NCBI RefSeq assembly: GCF_024519435.1
Contig: NZ_JALJRZ010000001.1
Span: 682,001 to 746,000 of the forward strand
Direction: 5' to 3'
DNA length: 64,000 bases
From: Terrabacter sp. Ter38
Lineage (GTDB): Bacteria > Actinomycetota > Actinomycetes > Actinomycetales > Dermatophilaceae
Part shown: in pieces, positions 28,763 to 38,050 of the stretch
Layout: every line of letters begins with the position of its first letter
Position numbering within the stretch: the stretch's first letter is position 1
The notes under the pieces: generated by a model
The model's input: the letters and a program-made list of their open reading frames with translations, nothing else
Told to the model about the DNA's origin: nothing
The model's database searches: none
Made by a program: the position numbers and the translations under genes

Positions 28763-29581
28763 TCAGAGGGTCAGCACGGGGTTGGCCGGTGACGCCGCGA
28801 CGTCGCCCGGTGCGAGCCCGGGCAGCCACGAGGTCAGGTCGTTGGCCTGCGCCGAGTTCGCCGGTTCGAGCACCGACAGTCCGTCGGCGAACCAGATGAC
28901 GGTCATGACCTCGCGCATCCGGTCCGAGGAGTTGCCGAGCGCCTTGTGCACCGTCCAGCCCGAGTGGAAGGACGCGTCGCCGGCACGCATCGCGACCGGT
29001 TCGTCGACGACGAGGCCACGCTCCGCGAGCAGCCGGTCGAAGTGCTCCTCCGACGCGTCGGAGATTCCGATGTCGCTGAGAGGCCCGTCGACGTGGCTGC
29101 CGGAGGCGAAGGCGAGCCCGCCGTGCGCTGGCGTGATGTCGACGAGCGGCATCCACATCGTCAGGCAGCGCGAGCCGTCCAACGGCCAGTACATCGCGTC
29201 CTGGTGCCACGGGGTGTAGCCCCCGCCGGGCTCCTTGAAGAGCGCCTGGTCGTGGTAGAGCCGCACCTTCGGGACGCCGAGCAGGCGGGCCGCCACCCCG
29301 GCGAAGCGGGCTGCCATGACGAAGCGCGCCACGTCCTCGTCGTGCTGCCAGAGGTTCATCACCTGGAGGAACGCCATGCCGTAGCTGTCGCGCTCGGCGA
29401 GGGGCCGGGTCTCGGTGCTGAGGCGCTCGACGGCCGCTGCGACGGGCACGCGGTACGCCGCCACCTCCTCGTGCGTGAGCAGCTGGGCCACGCGGACGTG
29501 GCCGTTCGAGCGGTAGGCCGCGACGTCGTCGTCAGAGATGGGGTATGCCGTGGTGAGCGCGGGCAGCAGGCCGGTGGGCAT
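28763..29581 (-). CDS. Phytanoyl-CoA dioxygenase (PhyH) family protein
   Basis: 272 aa, probable Fe(II)/2-oxoglutarate-dependent oxygenase: the HxD iron ligands lie in TPWHQDAMYWP, the distal His in SGWTVHKALG, and the 2-oxoglutarate Arg probably in DRMREVMTVIW. The substrate is unknown. It is divergent from an AraC-family gene with a 127-bp shared promoter region, so that regulator probably controls it. Confidence 0.87.
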   Translation of the reverse strand: MPTGLLPALTTAYPISDDDVAAYRSNGHVRVAQLLTHEEVAAYRVPVAAAVERLSTETRPLAERDSYGMAFLQVMNLWQHDEDVARFVMAARFAGVAARLLGVPKVRLYHDQALFKEPGGGYTPWHQDAMYWPLDGSRCLTMWMPLVDITPAHGGLAFASGSHVDGPLSDIGISDASEEHFDRLLAERGLVVDEPVAMRAGDASFHSGWTVHKALGNSSDRMREVMTVIWFADGLSVLEPANSAQANDLTSWLPGLAPGDVAASPANPVLTL

Positions 29582-29708
29582 CTGGTGGCTCGTCCTCCGT
29601 GGATCGTGAACGACCCGAGCGGTCGTCGCAGGTCCAAGGACACCAGTCGATCTCAGGCGTGACCCGGAACGTCATGGTCAGAGGGGAACGATCTGGTTCG
29701 ATGTCCCT

Positions 29709-30545
29709 ATGGACGAGCGGGCGGCGCACGGCGACGGCGCTCGCCGCGTGCCGTCGGGCCGGCTCGGGGAGGTGCTCGTGGCCGGACGCATCACCGGCGG
29801 CAGCGGTCTACCCGTGGGCACGACGCGGCGTCACCCGACGTGGGGCCTGACCTTCGTCACCGCGGGCACGGGCCGCTACCGGGACGCGCGGACCGACGAC
29901 GCCCTGGGCCCGGGCTCCCTCGTCGTGGTGCACCCCGGGCACCCGCACTGGTACGGCGCCGACCGCGGCGGCTGGGACGAGGTCTTCGTCGTCTTCGACG
30001 GGGTGGCGTTCGAGCTGGCCCGACGACGTGGGGCGCTCACGCCCGACCACCCCCTCGTGCACGGTCTGCCGGTCGCCCGGTGGCGCCACCGGTTCGCGGC
30101 CTTCGCCGAGCGGACCCGCCCCACGACGGTCGCCGGCCGGGACGCCGAGGCCCTCGACCTGCTCACGGCCCTGCTCGAGGCGATCACGACCGCAGGTTCG
30201 GCCAGAGATCCTCGCGGACCTGCGAGGCTCGGCTGGCTCGATCGCTCCCTCGAGCTGCTCGACCGCGACCTCGCCGAGCCGTTGGACCTCCCGTCCGTGG
30301 CCGCCGACGTCGGGATGGCCTACGAGACGTGGCGCCGCCGGTTCCGGTCCGAGACCGGCACGAGCCCCTACGCCCACCGCGCCTCACGACGGCTCGAGGC
30401 CGCGACCGACCTGCTCGTGCACACCGGGCTGGGTGTCCGGGACATCGCGGCGGCAACCGGGTTCAGCGACGAGCGGCACCTCATCCGCCGGTTCCGCGAG
30501 CACACCGGGACCACGCCCCGCGCCTTCCGTGACGCCGCTCGCTGA
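29709..30545 (+). CDS. AraC-family transcriptional regulator
   Basis: 278 aa. An N-terminal cupin-like sensor domain (TTRRHPTWGLTFVTAGTG, HPGHPHWYGAD) and a C-terminal double helix-turn-helix (LDLPSVAADVGMAYETWRRRF and DIAAATGFSDERHLIRRFRE). Divergent from the PhyH-like gene, its likely target. No classic ribosome site precedes ATG 29709. Confidence 0.88.
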   Translation: MDERAAHGDGARRVPSGRLGEVLVAGRITGGSGLPVGTTRRHPTWGLTFVTAGTGRYRDARTDDALGPGSLVVVHPGHPHWYGADRGGWDEVFVVFDGVAFELARRRGALTPDHPLVHGLPVARWRHRFAAFAERTRPTTVAGRDAEALDLLTALLEAITTAGSARDPRGPARLGWLDRSLELLDRDLAEPLDLPSVAADVGMAYETWRRRFRSETGTSPYAHRASRRLEAATDLLVHTGLGVRDIAAATGFSDERHLIRRFREHTGTTPRAFRDAAR

Positions 30546-30585
30546 CCGGGCCACCCCGCATACGCCATCGACCGCCCACCCTGGG

Positions 30586-30629
30586 TCGAGGTGATGGCGA
30601 CACCCACTCGGGCGTCGCCATCACCTCGA
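30586..30629. terminator. Bidirectional terminator hairpin (AraC gene / ilvD)
   Basis: Perfect 16-bp inverted repeat TCGAGGTGATGGCGAC with a 12-nt loop, centred between the convergent araC-type and ilvD genes and 9 bp before the ilvD 3' end. Confidence 0.8.
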
Positions 30630-30637
30630 ACCTCAGG

Positions 30638-32338
30638 TCAGCCGCAGACAGCGCCGCGGCTGGCGCTGCCGACGAGCTTGCGGTACTTCGCGAGCACGCC
30701 GCGCTGGTACTTCGGCTCGGGGTGCGTGACTCCCGCGGTGCGGCGGCGCTCCATCTCCGCGTCGTCGACGAGGACGTCGAGCGTGCCGTTCGCGACGTCG
30801 AGGCGGATGGTGTCGCCGTCGTGCACGAAGGCGATGGGCCCGTCGTCGACGGCTTCGGGGGCGACGTGGCCGACGCAGAGGCCGGTCGTGCCGCCGGAGA
30901 AGCGGCCGTCGGTGAGCAGGAGGACGTCCTTGCCCAGGCCGGCGCCCTTGATGGCGCCGGTGACGGCGAGCATCTCGCGCATGCCGGGGCCTCCCTTGGG
31001 GCCCTCGTAACGGATGACGACGACGTCGTTCTTCCTGAGCGAGCCCTGCTCGACGGCATCCATCGCGGCGCGCTCGCCGTCGAAGACGCGGGCGGTCCCC
31101 TCGAAGACGGACTCGTCGAAGCCGGCCGACTTCACGACGGCACCCTCGGGAGCCAGCGAGCCGGTGAGGATCGTCAGGCCGCCGGTCTTGTGGATCGGCG
31201 TCGCCATCGCACGGATGACGCGGCCGTCGATGTGCGGCGGGTTGATGTCGTCGAGGTTCTCGGCCATCGTCTTGCCCGTCACCGTGAGGCAGTCGCCGTC
31301 GAGCAGTCCGGCCTCGAGGAGCGTCTTCATGACGACGGGGATGCCGCCGATGTGGTCGATGTCCTTCATGACGAAGCTGCCGAAGGGCTTGACGTCTGCC
31401 AGGTGCGGCACCTTCGCGCCGATGCGGCGGAAGTCCTCGATCGTCAGGTCCACCTCGGCCTCGTGGGCGATGGCGAGCAGGTGGAGGACGGCGTTCGTCG
31501 ACCCGCCGAAGGCCATGACGACGGCGATGGCGTTCTCGAAGGCCGGCTTCGTCATGATGTCGCGGGCTGTGATCCCCTTGCGGAGCAGCTCGACGACGGC
31601 CTCGCCCGACTTGCGGGCGTACATGTCGCGGCGCCGGTCGGTGGCGGGCGGTGCGGCCGAGCCGGGGATGGACATGCCGATGGCCTCGGCCACAGCGGCC
31701 ATCGTGTTGGCCGTGTAGAAACCGCCGCAGGCGCCCTCCCCCGGGCAGATGGCCCGCTCGATGGCGTCGACGTCCTCCAGCGACATCTTGCCGGCGGCGC
31801 ACGCACCGACCGCCTCGAAGGCGTCGATGATCGTGACCTCTTTCTCGGTGCCGTCGGACAGCTTGGCGATGCCGGGCAGGATCGTGCCGGCGTAGAGGAA
31901 GACCGACGCGAGGTCGAGACGGGCGGCAGCCATGAGCATGCCGGGGAGCGACTTGTCGCAACCCGCGAGCAGCACTGACCCGTCGAGGCGCTCGGCGTTC
32001 ATCACCGTCTCGACGGAGTCGGCGATGATCTCGCGGGAGACGAGGCTGAAGTGCATGCCCTCGTGGCCCATCGAGATGCCGTCGGAGACGGAGATCGTGC
32101 CGAACTCGAGCGGGTAGCCCCCGCCGGCGTGCACGCCGTCCTTGACCGCCTTGGCCAGCCGGTCGAGCGACAGGTTGCAGGGCGTGATCTCGTTCCACGA
32201 GCTCGCGACGCCGATCTGCGGCTTGACCCAGTCGTCGTCGCCGAGACCCACGGCCCTGAGCATCCCCCGCGCCGCGGTCTTCTCGAGACCGTCGGTGACG
32301 TCGCGGCTGCGGGGCTTGATGTCAGGCGTCTGCGTCAT
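30638..32338 (-). CDS. ilvD: Dihydroxy-acid dehydratase
   Basis: 566-aa Fe-S dehydratase, the third common step of Val/Leu/Ile synthesis. The cluster cysteines are visible in [10 protein letters not shown] and [14 protein letters not shown], and the conserved C-terminal GRFSGGTTG (normally GRFSGGTRG-like) is present. ATG 32338 lies 6 nt after TATGCT (32345-32350 on the minus strand), so the transcript is probably leaderless. No attenuator is seen, in contrast to ilvB and cimA. Confidence 0.96.
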   Translation of the reverse strand: MTQTPDIKPRSRDVTDGLEKTAARGMLRAVGLGDDDWVKPQIGVASSWNEITPCNLSLDRLAKAVKDGVHAGGGYPLEFGTISVSDGISMGHEGMHFSLVSREIIADSVETVMNAERLDGSVLLAGCDKSLPGMLMAAARLDLASVFLYAGTILPGIAKLSDGTEKEVTIIDAFEAVGACAAGKMSLEDVDAIERAICPGEGACGGFYTANTMAAVAEAIGMSIPGSAAPPATDRRRDMYARKSGEAVVELLRKGITARDIMTKPAFENAIAVVMAFGGSTNAVLHLLAIAHEAEVDLTIEDFRRIGAKVPHLADVKPFGSFVMKDIDHIGGIPVVMKTLLEAGLLDGDCLTVTGKTMAENLDDINPPHIDGRVIRAMATPIHKTGGLTILTGSLAPEGAVVKSAGFDESVFEGTARVFDGERAAMDAVEQGSLRKNDVVVIRYEGPKGGPGMREMLAVTGAIKGAGLGKDVLLLTDGRFSGGTTGLCVGHVAPEAVDDGPIAFVHDGDTIRLDVANGTLDVLVDDAEMERRRTAGVTHPEPKYQRGVLAKYRKLVGSASRGAVCG

Positions 32339-32419
32339 GCGAGCAGCATAGAACCGTGTCCGCTGGTTGGACACCGCATCTCACGGCCTGAGCGCGTGCG
32401 TGGATGGGCCCGGCAGCCG

Positions 32420-32953
32420 TCAGTCCTCGCGGCCCCGGCTGACGTGGAAGCGCGTGAGCTCGCACGAGCCGAGGTCGAGGTCGGCCCAGTCCCCCGCGTA
32501 GCGCAGGACCGCGAGACCGCTCGTGACGAAGCCCTCCCCGAGGGCTTCGTGCGCCTCGCGCGAGCCCTCGCCGTCGGTGAGCAGGCTCGTCAGCTGGGCC
32601 ATCGTCGGGTTGTGACCGACGACGAGGACGGTCGAGGTGTCACCGGCGTCCTCGCGCACCGTCTCGAGCGTCTGCTCGGAGCCGCCGAGGTAGACGCTGC
32701 GCCGGAACTCGACGAACTCCGTGTGCGCGCCGCCGCGGCACGCCTCCTCCCACGTCTGTCGGGTGCGCTGTGCGGTCGAGCAGATGACGAGGTCGGGCAC
32801 GAGGCCTTCGGCATGGAGCCACTTGCCCGCCGCCTTGGCGTCCCGTCGACCACGGGCCGCGAGCTCGCGGTCGTGGTCGACCTTGCCGGGCCCCTCCTCG
32901 GCCTTGCCGTGTCGCATCAGGATGAGGGTCTTCTCTCTCGAGGCGCTGCTCAT
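32420..32953 (-). CDS. sixA: SixA-type phosphohistidine phosphatase (histidine phosphatase family)
   Basis: 177 aa, RHG-type phosphatase: the catalytic motif LMRHGKAEE near the N-terminus, the second His in VVGHNPTM, and CSTAQRTRQTWEEA. SixA removes phosphate from HPt or PTS histidines in E. coli; the actinobacterial target is not known. ATG 32953 is 7 nt after CATGCT, so it is probably leaderless. Confidence 0.87.
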   Translation of the reverse strand: MSSASREKTLILMRHGKAEEGPGKVDHDRELAARGRRDAKAAGKWLHAEGLVPDLVICSTAQRTRQTWEEACRGGAHTEFVEFRRSVYLGGSEQTLETVREDAGDTSTVLVVGHNPTMAQLTSLLTDGEGSREAHEALGEGFVTSGLAVLRYAGDWADLDLGSCELTRFHVSRGRED

Positions 32954-32999
32954 GACTCCGAGCATGCTCCGGACCGGCCGTGTTGTCAGCCCGGACCGC

Positions 33000-35063
33000 T
33001 CAGAGGCTCAGCTCGGGCTTGATCCGCGACGGGGTCCACATCCGCGAGCGCCGGGCCGCGACGGTCGACACGGCGAGGGCACCGACGAGGTATGCCGCGA
33101 GCACCCCGATGCTCCCCAGCACCGGACCGAGGTCGGCGCCGTACATGAGCCGACGGAGCCCGTCGATCGCGTACGTCATCGGCACGACGTGGTGGATGGC
33201 CTGGAGCGGCGCGGGCAACGTCTGCCAGGGGAACGTGCCACCCGCGCTGACGAGCTGGACGACCATGAGAACGAGGCCGAGGAACTTCCCGACGGCGCCG
33301 AGCCGTGCGGCGAGCGCGTGCAGGATCGCGACGAACGTCATGGACACGAGGACGAGGAAGAGGAAGGCGAGCACCGGGTGCGCGATCCGGATGTCGACGC
33401 CCCTCCCGACGACGAGCACGAGCGCTGCGGCCTGGAGGACGCCGACGAGCGCCGGGGCGAGCCAGCCGCCGACGGCCGTGCGGACCGATCGCTGGCTCGT
33501 CGCGAGGGCACGCGTCGACAGGGGCCGGACGAAGAGGAAGAGGACGTAGGCGCCGATCCAGAGCGCGAGGCTCATGAAGAAGGGCGCGAGCCCGGCACCG
33601 TAGGAGCCTGCTGACGAGAGGGAGTCGGAAGAGACCCCGACGGGGTTGCCGATCGTCTGGGCCATCGCCTTGCGCTGGGCCTCGGACGGGTCGGGAACGG
33701 CGTCACGACCCTTGACGAGACCTGCGTGCAGGTCGGTGGCGCCCTTGACGAGCGAGTCGAGGCCGGAGGCGAGGGAGGTCGCACCCGACGAGAGCTGGTC
33801 GGCGCCCGTGGCCGCCTTCGTCGCGCCGGACTCGAGCGCGCTCGAGCCGGTCTTGAGCTGGTCGAGACCGGTGGCGAGCGTGCTCGCGCCGTCGCGGACC
33901 TGGACGGCCCCGGAGTGGGCCTGGGCGATGCCACTCGTCAGGGCCGGCGTGGCCGAGGCGAGCGTCCGGGCGCCGGTCGCGACCTGGTCAGCGCCCTTGG
34001 AGAGTGTGGTCAGGCTGCCGGAGGCCGACTGGATCGTGCCGTCGGCCGTGTCGACGTAGCCGTCGATGACGTCCAGCCGCGACTCGACGACGGCGAGCTG
34101 GCCGTCGGTGAGCCCCTGGGCGCGCAGGGCCGACAGGAAGCTCGAGCGGTCGGCGGCGATCCGGCTCTTGAGCTGGGTCGACGCGGTCGCGGCCTTGGTG
34201 CCGTAGGAGGCGATGGTCCGGTTGCCTGCGGCGACCTGCTCGGCGCCTTCTGCGAGACGGGCCGTCTGGGCCGGCAGGTTGGCGGTGCGGGACTGCAGGG
34301 TGGACAGGCCCGAGGCGAGCTGGCCGGCGCCCGCCTCGAGGCTGTCAGCGCCGGAGGCCGCCTGGCCGACACCGGTGTCGAGGCGCCTGGCCCCCGAGGC
34401 GAGGTCGTCGAGGCCGGTCGCGAGGGTGCGCGCCCCGCTCGCGAGCTTCTTCGCGCCGTCGTCGGCCTTGACCGCACCGGCCCGCAGCTGGTCGGAGCCG
34501 TCGGCGGCCTTGACGAGCTGGTCGTGGACGTCGCTGAACCCGAGGAGCAGCTTGCTGGCCGCGGTCCGGCTCACCTCGCTCGCGACCGACGACGTCACCT
34601 GCTTGATGACCTGGTTGCCGATGGTCGAGGTCATGTAGTTGTTGGCGTCGTTGGTCTCGAGCACGATCGTGGCCTGTCGCGGCGTGAACTCGGCCGTCGA
34701 GGCCAGGTCGGCAGAGAAGGTCCGGGGCAGGATGACGGCGAAGGCGTAGGTCCCCTCGTCGACACCGCGCATCGCCTCCTCGTGCGAGACCAGGTGCCAG
34801 TCGAAGGACTTCGAGTCGACGAGCTGGTCGGCGACCCGACCACCGACCTGGAGCTTCTCGCCCGTGCTCAGGGTGGTGCCGGTGTCGTCGCTCACGACGG
34901 CGGCCGGCACCTGCGGGAAGCCGCCGTAGGGGTCGTGGTTGGCGTAGAGGTAGAGGCCGCCGTAGAGCGTGGGGATGAGCACGAGAGCGGCAAGGGCCAG
35001 CCGGGCCAGGCGCGAGCTGGTCAGACGGCGTAGCTCGGCGACCGCGAGGCGGACGGGGTTCAT
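33000..35063 (-). CDS. YhgE/Pip domain membrane protein
   Basis: 687 aa. An N-terminal transmembrane segment (about residues 18-38, ending [15 protein letters not shown]) is followed by a long external region rich in SGA/LATGL-type heptad repeats (about 170-480) and five or six C-terminal membrane segments. This is the layout of the Pip (phage infection protein)/YhgE family, related to ABC-2 permeases and to ESX-associated exporters. ATG 35063 overlaps the stop of the ATPase-like gene (ATGA), so the two should be made together. Cargo unknown. Confidence 0.88.
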   Translation of the reverse strand: MNPVRLAVAELRRLTSSRLARLALAALVLIPTLYGGLYLYANHDPYGGFPQVPAAVVSDDTGTTLSTGEKLQVGGRVADQLVDSKSFDWHLVSHEEAMRGVDEGTYAFAVILPRTFSADLASTAEFTPRQATIVLETNDANNYMTSTIGNQVIKQVTSSVASEVSRTAASKLLLGFSDVHDQLVKAADGSDQLRAGAVKADDGAKKLASGARTLATGLDDLASGARRLDTGVGQAASGADSLEAGAGQLASGLSTLQSRTANLPAQTARLAEGAEQVAAGNRTIASYGTKAATASTQLKSRIAADRSSFLSALRAQGLTDGQLAVVESRLDVIDGYVDTADGTIQSASGSLTTLSKGADQVATGARTLASATPALTSGIAQAHSGAVQVRDGASTLATGLDQLKTGSSALESGATKAATGADQLSSGATSLASGLDSLVKGATDLHAGLVKGRDAVPDPSEAQRKAMAQTIGNPVGVSSDSLSSAGSYGAGLAPFFMSLALWIGAYVLFLFVRPLSTRALATSQRSVRTAVGGWLAPALVGVLQAAALVLVVGRGVDIRIAHPVLAFLFLVLVSMTFVAILHALAARLGAVGKFLGLVLMVVQLVSAGGTFPWQTLPAPLQAIHHVVPMTYAIDGLRRLMYGADLGPVLGSIGVLAAYLVGALAVSTVAARRSRMWTPSRIKPELSL

Positions 35064-35872
35064 GCCGAGGGCTCCTTCGAGGTGGTGGTGTCTGTCGTGC
35101 GTCGCGGATCGGGCTGGGGCTCGGGCTCCGGCTCCGGCTCCGGCTCGGGCTCGGGCTCCGGCTCGGGCTTGGGCTCCGGTTCGGGCTCGGGCTCCGTCTC
35201 CGGCTCGGGCTCCGACTCGGGCTCGACCTCGACCTCGACGGGAGGCGGCAGTGCGGATGCCAGGGCAGCCGTCGTCAGGACGATGACGGCGAAGCCTTCC
35301 CGGGCCAGCCCGTGACAAGTCTCGAGCCAGACACCGTGGTCTCCGCCGTGCCGCTCGGCACCTGCGAGGACGAGGACGCGTACGTGGGGGTGGAGGGCCC
35401 CGAGCTCGAGCAGGAGGCTCGTGCGCACCCCTGCGGGCAGCTGCTCCCAGGGCACACCGGCACGGTCGGCGACATCGTGCTCGTCCAGGAACGCGGCGAC
35501 GGCTGAGCGGGTGGCGGGCCGCTCCGCGAGGGCGAGCTCCTCCTGCACGACGGCCCGCACCGTCAAGGAGTCCTCGGGGGCCGTGACGTCTGCGACGTCG
35601 ACGAGCCGCGTGCGCAGCTGCAGCTCGGCTCGCTCCGGGACCCCGCCGATGCTGACGCGCCCGCGCAGCAGGGCGACCCGGCCGCCGATGGCGAGGGCGA
35701 GTGCGACCTGAGGGATCCCCGGGTCGGTCGGGACGAGCGTGACGACACCGTCCGGAGCCACAAAGCTCACGTGCTCGACGAACGGCTCGTGCGTGCCGGC
35801 GACGCCGACATCGTCGACGACGACGGTGCGCCGGTCGGTGTTGGTGGGTCGTCCTGGGCTGGGAGTGGTCAC
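35060..35872 (-). CDS. Degenerate ABC ATPase-like partner of the Pip protein, with Glu-Pro tail
   Basis: 270 aa. The layout follows an ABC ATPase ([13 protein letters not shown] at the strand before a Walker A, GRVSIGG after it, [18 protein letters not shown] where LSGG would be, VRVLVLAGA where Walker B would be), but the P-loop Gly-Lys-Ser/Thr is absent ([11 protein letters not shown]). It is therefore probably a pseudo-ATPase. The last 65 residues contain a long Glu-Pro repeat encoded by GGCTCC/GGCTCG hexamers (35105-35245). GTG 35872 lies 6 nt after CATACT, so it is leaderless, and divergent from a TetR gene with shared operators. Confidence 0.7.
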   Translation of the reverse strand: MTTPSPGRPTNTDRRTVVVDDVGVAGTHEPFVEHVSFVAPDGVVTLVPTDPGIPQVALALAIGGRVALLRGRVSIGGVPERAELQLRTRLVDVADVTAPEDSLTVRAVVQEELALAERPATRSAVAAFLDEHDVADRAGVPWEQLPAGVRTSLLLELGALHPHVRVLVLAGAERHGGDHGVWLETCHGLAREGFAVIVLTTAALASALPPPVEVEVEPESEPEPETEPEPEPEPKPEPEPEPEPEPEPEPEPQPDPRRTTDTTTSKEPSA

Positions 35873-35889
35873 CCGACGAGTATGCGCCG

Positions 35890-35920
35890 ATACGAGGTCG
35901 TATTCAATTCGAGGTTGTAT
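35890..35920. promoter_or_regulatory. Tandem TetR operators between the Pip cluster and tetR
   Basis: A perfect palindrome ATACGAGGTCGTAT (35890-35903) is followed by a near copy ATTCGAGGTTGTAT (35907-35920), 17 bp apart. Copy 2 overlaps the TATCCT -10 box of the TetR gene and copy 1 adjoins the CATACT -10 box of the ATPase-like gene, so both directions could be repressed. Confidence 0.75.
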
Positions 35921-35929
35921 CCTTGGCAT

Positions 35930-36550
35930 ATGCCGTCCGCCACAGCACCGTCCAGCGCTCCCCGCGTCAGCGCGCGTCGCCAGGCCACCCGCGACCGTGT
36001 CCTCGAGGCGGCGAGCGAGGTCTTCGCCGAGCGCGGGTTCCACGGCGCCACGGTCGAGGACATCTGCGAGCGCGCCGGCTTCACTCGAGGTGCTTTCTAC
36101 TCCAACTTCACCTCCAAGGACGACCTCGTCGTCGAGCTCTCCCGGCGCCACTCGGAAGCGCTCGTCGACCGGATCCGGCGCGCGAGCAAGCGCGAGCACG
36201 CGAGCGCCGACGAGGTGCTCCGCGATGTCTTCGCGGCGCTCGCGGACGACAGCCGCGAGCGCTGGCTCGTGCTGACGACCGAGTTCACCCTCCACGCCAT
36301 CCGTGACGCCGACGCGCGACGCGCCTGGGCCGCCCAGCAGCGCCGCGTCCGCGACGAGCTCGTCTCCGTCGTCGACGAGGCGGTGGCGCGCCAGGGGCTG
36401 ACGCTCCCGATCCCCACCGACCTCTTCGTCCGCGCCGCCATCTCACTCGCCCAGGGGTCGATGACCCAGCGCCTCGTGGAACCGCGCTCGCTCACGGTCG
36501 GCGAGCTCGAGCGCACCGTCCTGCCCATCCTCCTCGGCGTCGACGCCTGA
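35930..36550 (+). CDS. TetR-family repressor of the Pip cluster
   Basis: 206 aa with a classic TetR helix-turn-helix ([21 protein letters not shown], about residues 35-55) and a helical ligand domain. ATG 35930 is preferred: TATCCT ends 6 nt before it, giving a leaderless message, and the longer frame would read through the operators. Likely controls itself and the divergent ATPase-like/YhgE pair. Confidence 0.85.
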   Translation: MPSATAPSSAPRVSARRQATRDRVLEAASEVFAERGFHGATVEDICERAGFTRGAFYSNFTSKDDLVVELSRRHSEALVDRIRRASKREHASADEVLRDVFAALADDSRERWLVLTTEFTLHAIRDADARRAWAAQQRRVRDELVSVVDEAVARQGLTLPIPTDLFVRAAISLAQGSMTQRLVEPRSLTVGELERTVLPILLGVDA

Positions 36551-36595
36551 CGCTCCGCACCCGGCGGACGTGCGAGATCGCCCCGAGATCGCGAA

Positions 36596-36620
36596 GCGGG
36601 TGGCGTCCAGCGACACCCGC
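36596..36620. terminator. Hairpin between TetR and MoaD-like genes
   Basis: GCGGGTG and CACCCGC arms (7 bp) with an 11-nt loop between convergent genes. Two direct copies of CGAGATCGC lie just to its left. Confidence 0.45.
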
Positions 36621-36639
36621 CGCGCGTCCAGGCGCGCGA

Positions 36640-36936
36640 TCAGCCGCCGGAGACGGCGTTGATGATGTGGACGCGGGCGCCGGCCGGGACCGGCGCGCCG
36701 ATGCCCTCGCCGCGCGTCGCGTCCTCGCCGTTGACGAAGACCTTGACGTGCCTGCGGATCTGGCCGCGCTCGTCACGCACCTTGCCGTCGAGGATGCGAT
36801 GACCCGAGAACGCCCGGTCGAGCAGCTCGGCCACGGTCTGCGACTCGGCCGGCGACTCGACCTCGATCTCAGCGACGCCGCCCACGAGGTCACGGAGCAT
36901 GCCGGGGAGGATGACGCGGACGGGAGCAGACGGCAT
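36640..36936 (-). CDS. MoaD/ThiS-family ubiquitin-like protein
   Basis: 98 aa beta-grasp protein ending in SGG, the C-terminal diglycine that is adenylated and thiocarboxylated or conjugated in MoaD, ThiS and related modifiers. VFVNGEDATRG and VHIINAVSGG are typical. It lies 17 bp after the BNR-repeat gene, not in a moa or thi operon, so a sulfur-carrier role for another pathway is possible. Confidence 0.87.
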   Translation of the reverse strand: MPSAPVRVILPGMLRDLVGGVAEIEVESPAESQTVAELLDRAFSGHRILDGKVRDERGQIRRHVKVFVNGEDATRGEGIGAPVPAGARVHIINAVSGG

Positions 36937-36953
36937 ACGGAATCCCTTGCGTG

Positions 36954-38036
36954 TCAGGTGAGCTGGGCGGCGCGCACGACGAGCACGTCGGGCAGCTGGG
37001 TCGCGATGCGCTGGAAGGTCTCACCCTCGTCAGCCGAAGCGAAGACATCGCCGTTGCGCGTGCCGATGTAGACGCCGACCGGGTCGGCCGCGTCGAGGGA
37101 GGCTGCGTCGCGCAGCACGCACGTGTAGCTGTGGCCGGGCAGTCCGGTCGCCTGCTGGCGCCACGTCGCGCCGGCGTCGTCGGACCGCTGGACCTGCAGC
37201 TGGGCGTCCGGCGGGATGCGCTCACCGGAGTCGGCCACGGGCACCACCCAGACGACGCCGGGACGGCGGGGGTGGGCGAGGACCGTGAAGCCGAAGTCCG
37301 TCGGCAGCCCCTCGGCGATGGAGTCCCACGTCGCGCCGTTGTCGTGCGAGCGGTAGACACCGTTGTGGTTCTGGGCGAAGAGCTCCCCCTCGCCCTGGCC
37401 GCGAGCCACCTTGTGCACGCACTGGCCGTACTCGGGGTACTCGTTGTCGGGCATGAAACCCGCCCGGATGCCCGGGTTGCTCGGCGCCCACGTCTGCCCG
37501 CCGTCGCCCGAGCGGTAGACGCCGCCCGCGCTCATCGCGACGAGCACCGACTCGGGACGTCCGGGCTCGGGGACGATCGTGTGCACCGCGCCGCCGCCGA
37601 AGCCGGGCTCCCAGGTCGGGCGGTGGGGGTGGTCCCACAGGCCCCGGACGAGCTCGTAGTGCTCGCCGCGGTCGGTGCTCTTGAAGAGGGCGTGCGGCTC
37701 GACCCCCGCCCACACGACGTCGGCGTCGTTCGGGTCGGGCGTCAGCTGCCAGACGCGTTCGAGCGCGGTGTCCGTGTCGGCCGGGAAGGCCAGGGCCCGC
37801 TCGGCGCTCTCGGTCCACGTGCGGCCACCGTCGGTGGAGGCCTGGACCGTGGGTCCCCAGTGCCACGACTTGACGCCTGCCAGCACGGTCGAGCGCCCCT
37901 CGCGGGTGTCGACGGCGACGGAGGCGACCTCGCTCATGAGGAAGTGCGGGCCCTCGAGGGTCCAGTCCTGCCGGTCGGTGCTGCGGGCCATCCAGAGCCC
38001 CTTGCGCGTGCCGATGGCGACGATGGTCTCGGTCAT
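36954..38036 (-). CDS. BNR/Asp-box repeat (sialidase/Vps10-like beta-propeller) protein
   Basis: 360 aa, no signal peptide, with at least five Asp-box motifs of the form S-x-D-x-G-x-T-W (ASTDGGRTW, RSGDGGQTW, RSHDNGATW, RSDDAGATW, ASADEGETF). Such proteins are often named exo-alpha-sialidase, but glycosidase catalytic residues are not obvious and the protein looks cytoplasmic. It pairs with the MoaD-like gene as in many actinobacteria. Function unknown. Confidence 0.8.
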   Translation of the reverse strand: MTETIVAIGTRKGLWMARSTDRQDWTLEGPHFLMSEVASVAVDTREGRSTVLAGVKSWHWGPTVQASTDGGRTWTESAERALAFPADTDTALERVWQLTPDPNDADVVWAGVEPHALFKSTDRGEHYELVRGLWDHPHRPTWEPGFGGGAVHTIVPEPGRPESVLVAMSAGGVYRSGDGGQTWAPSNPGIRAGFMPDNEYPEYGQCVHKVARGQGEGELFAQNHNGVYRSHDNGATWDSIAEGLPTDFGFTVLAHPRRPGVVWVVPVADSGERIPPDAQLQVQRSDDAGATWRQQATGLPGHSYTCVLRDAASLDAADPVGVYIGTRNGDVFASADEGETFQRIATQLPDVLVVRAAQLT

Positions 38037-38050
38037 GTTGACAGTGTCCA

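Noticed and set aside
29680-29710. tRNA-like GGTTCGAT-type T-loop motif
   Set aside because: No acceptor or anticodon stems can be drawn around it; it falls in the promoter region of the AraC gene.
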